From Stictocephala bisonia (taxonomy: Eukaryota > Arthropoda > Insecta > Hemiptera > Membracidae), in contig JAQJVL010000522.1 of the NCBI GenBank assembly GCA_035578905.1, positions 549,457 through 613,456 on the forward strand: a DNA stretch of 64,000 nucleotides. Direction: 5' to 3'. This document shows, piece by piece, positions 63,956-64,000 of the stretch. The position numbers and the translations under genes were made by a program. The notes beneath the pieces are model-generated. The model made no database searches, was not told where the DNA came from, and saw only the letters and a list, made by a program, of their open reading frames with translations. The first letter of the stretch is position 1. Each line of letters opens with the position of its first letter.

Positions 63956-64000
63956 TGAGGAAGAAGCTTGAGGAGCGCACCAGGGGTGGTGAAATTTTTG

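Noticed and set aside
63669..63980. 103-codon minus-strand frame and two others
   Set aside because: They are by-products of the 36-bp minisatellite.

Overview
This window looks like arthropod (probably insect) nuclear DNA from a gene-poor, repeat-rich region. It is AT-rich. No complete host gene can be recognised: there is no conserved multi-exon gene, no intact rRNA or tRNA, and no bacterial or organellar gene order. What can be identified is transposon-derived or tandemly repeated. The arthropod call rests on short AGGTTAGG-type motifs (1445-1485, 19330-19430), IS630/Tc1/mariner-type DDE transposases, a hAT-type element with an 8-bp target duplication, tRNA-derived SINEs and a decayed LINE. 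The species cannot be named from the sequence.

Layout, left to right. 64-652: a fully palindromic mobile element between TA dinucleotides. 3405-5222: a second element with ~195-bp inverted arms enclosing a 32-bp minisatellite. 6778-7441: a 42-bp minisatellite abutting a giant palindrome (7442-13326, arms ~2.8 kb, ~240-bp spacer). 13378-16110: an element with long terminal inverted repeats carrying a broken DDE transposase. 16.1-26 kb: tandem repeats with periods 91, 33, 124, 76, 76 (two related blocks), plus a SINE, a 680-bp palindrome and a foldback element nested in the 76-bp array. 26.1-28.2 kb: a 97-bp satellite followed by a 132-bp (44-codon) repeat whose reading frame stays open for over 400 codons and would encode a Pro/Thr/Ser-rich repeat protein, perhaps an exon. 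28.37-29.34 kb: a second, 5'-truncated DDE transposase with one frameshift.

29.3-35.3 kb is mostly unassigned. 35.3-36.5 kb is a nearly pure TC dinucleotide tract of about 1.2 kb. 36.8-46.1 kb is a huge satellite of about 145 copies of a 64-bp unit, nearly all with an ACACGTGT palindrome. 49-50.1 kb holds a ~121-bp satellite. 55-59 kb is a cluster of transposon debris: two SINEs on the minus strand, hAT-type ends, a complete 807-bp hAT-type MITE and the 3' part of a LINE. The window ends with a 36-bp minisatellite related to those at 24-25 kb.

There is no gene network to describe: the transposase copies are damaged and the small elements are non-autonomous. The main interest is the density of palindromes and satellites (about a quarter of the window is tandem repeat), internal higher-order duplication in the 64-bp array, the proline-rich open frame, and the DDE transposase pair whose second-aspartate-to-glutamate spacing is about 82 and 90 residues.
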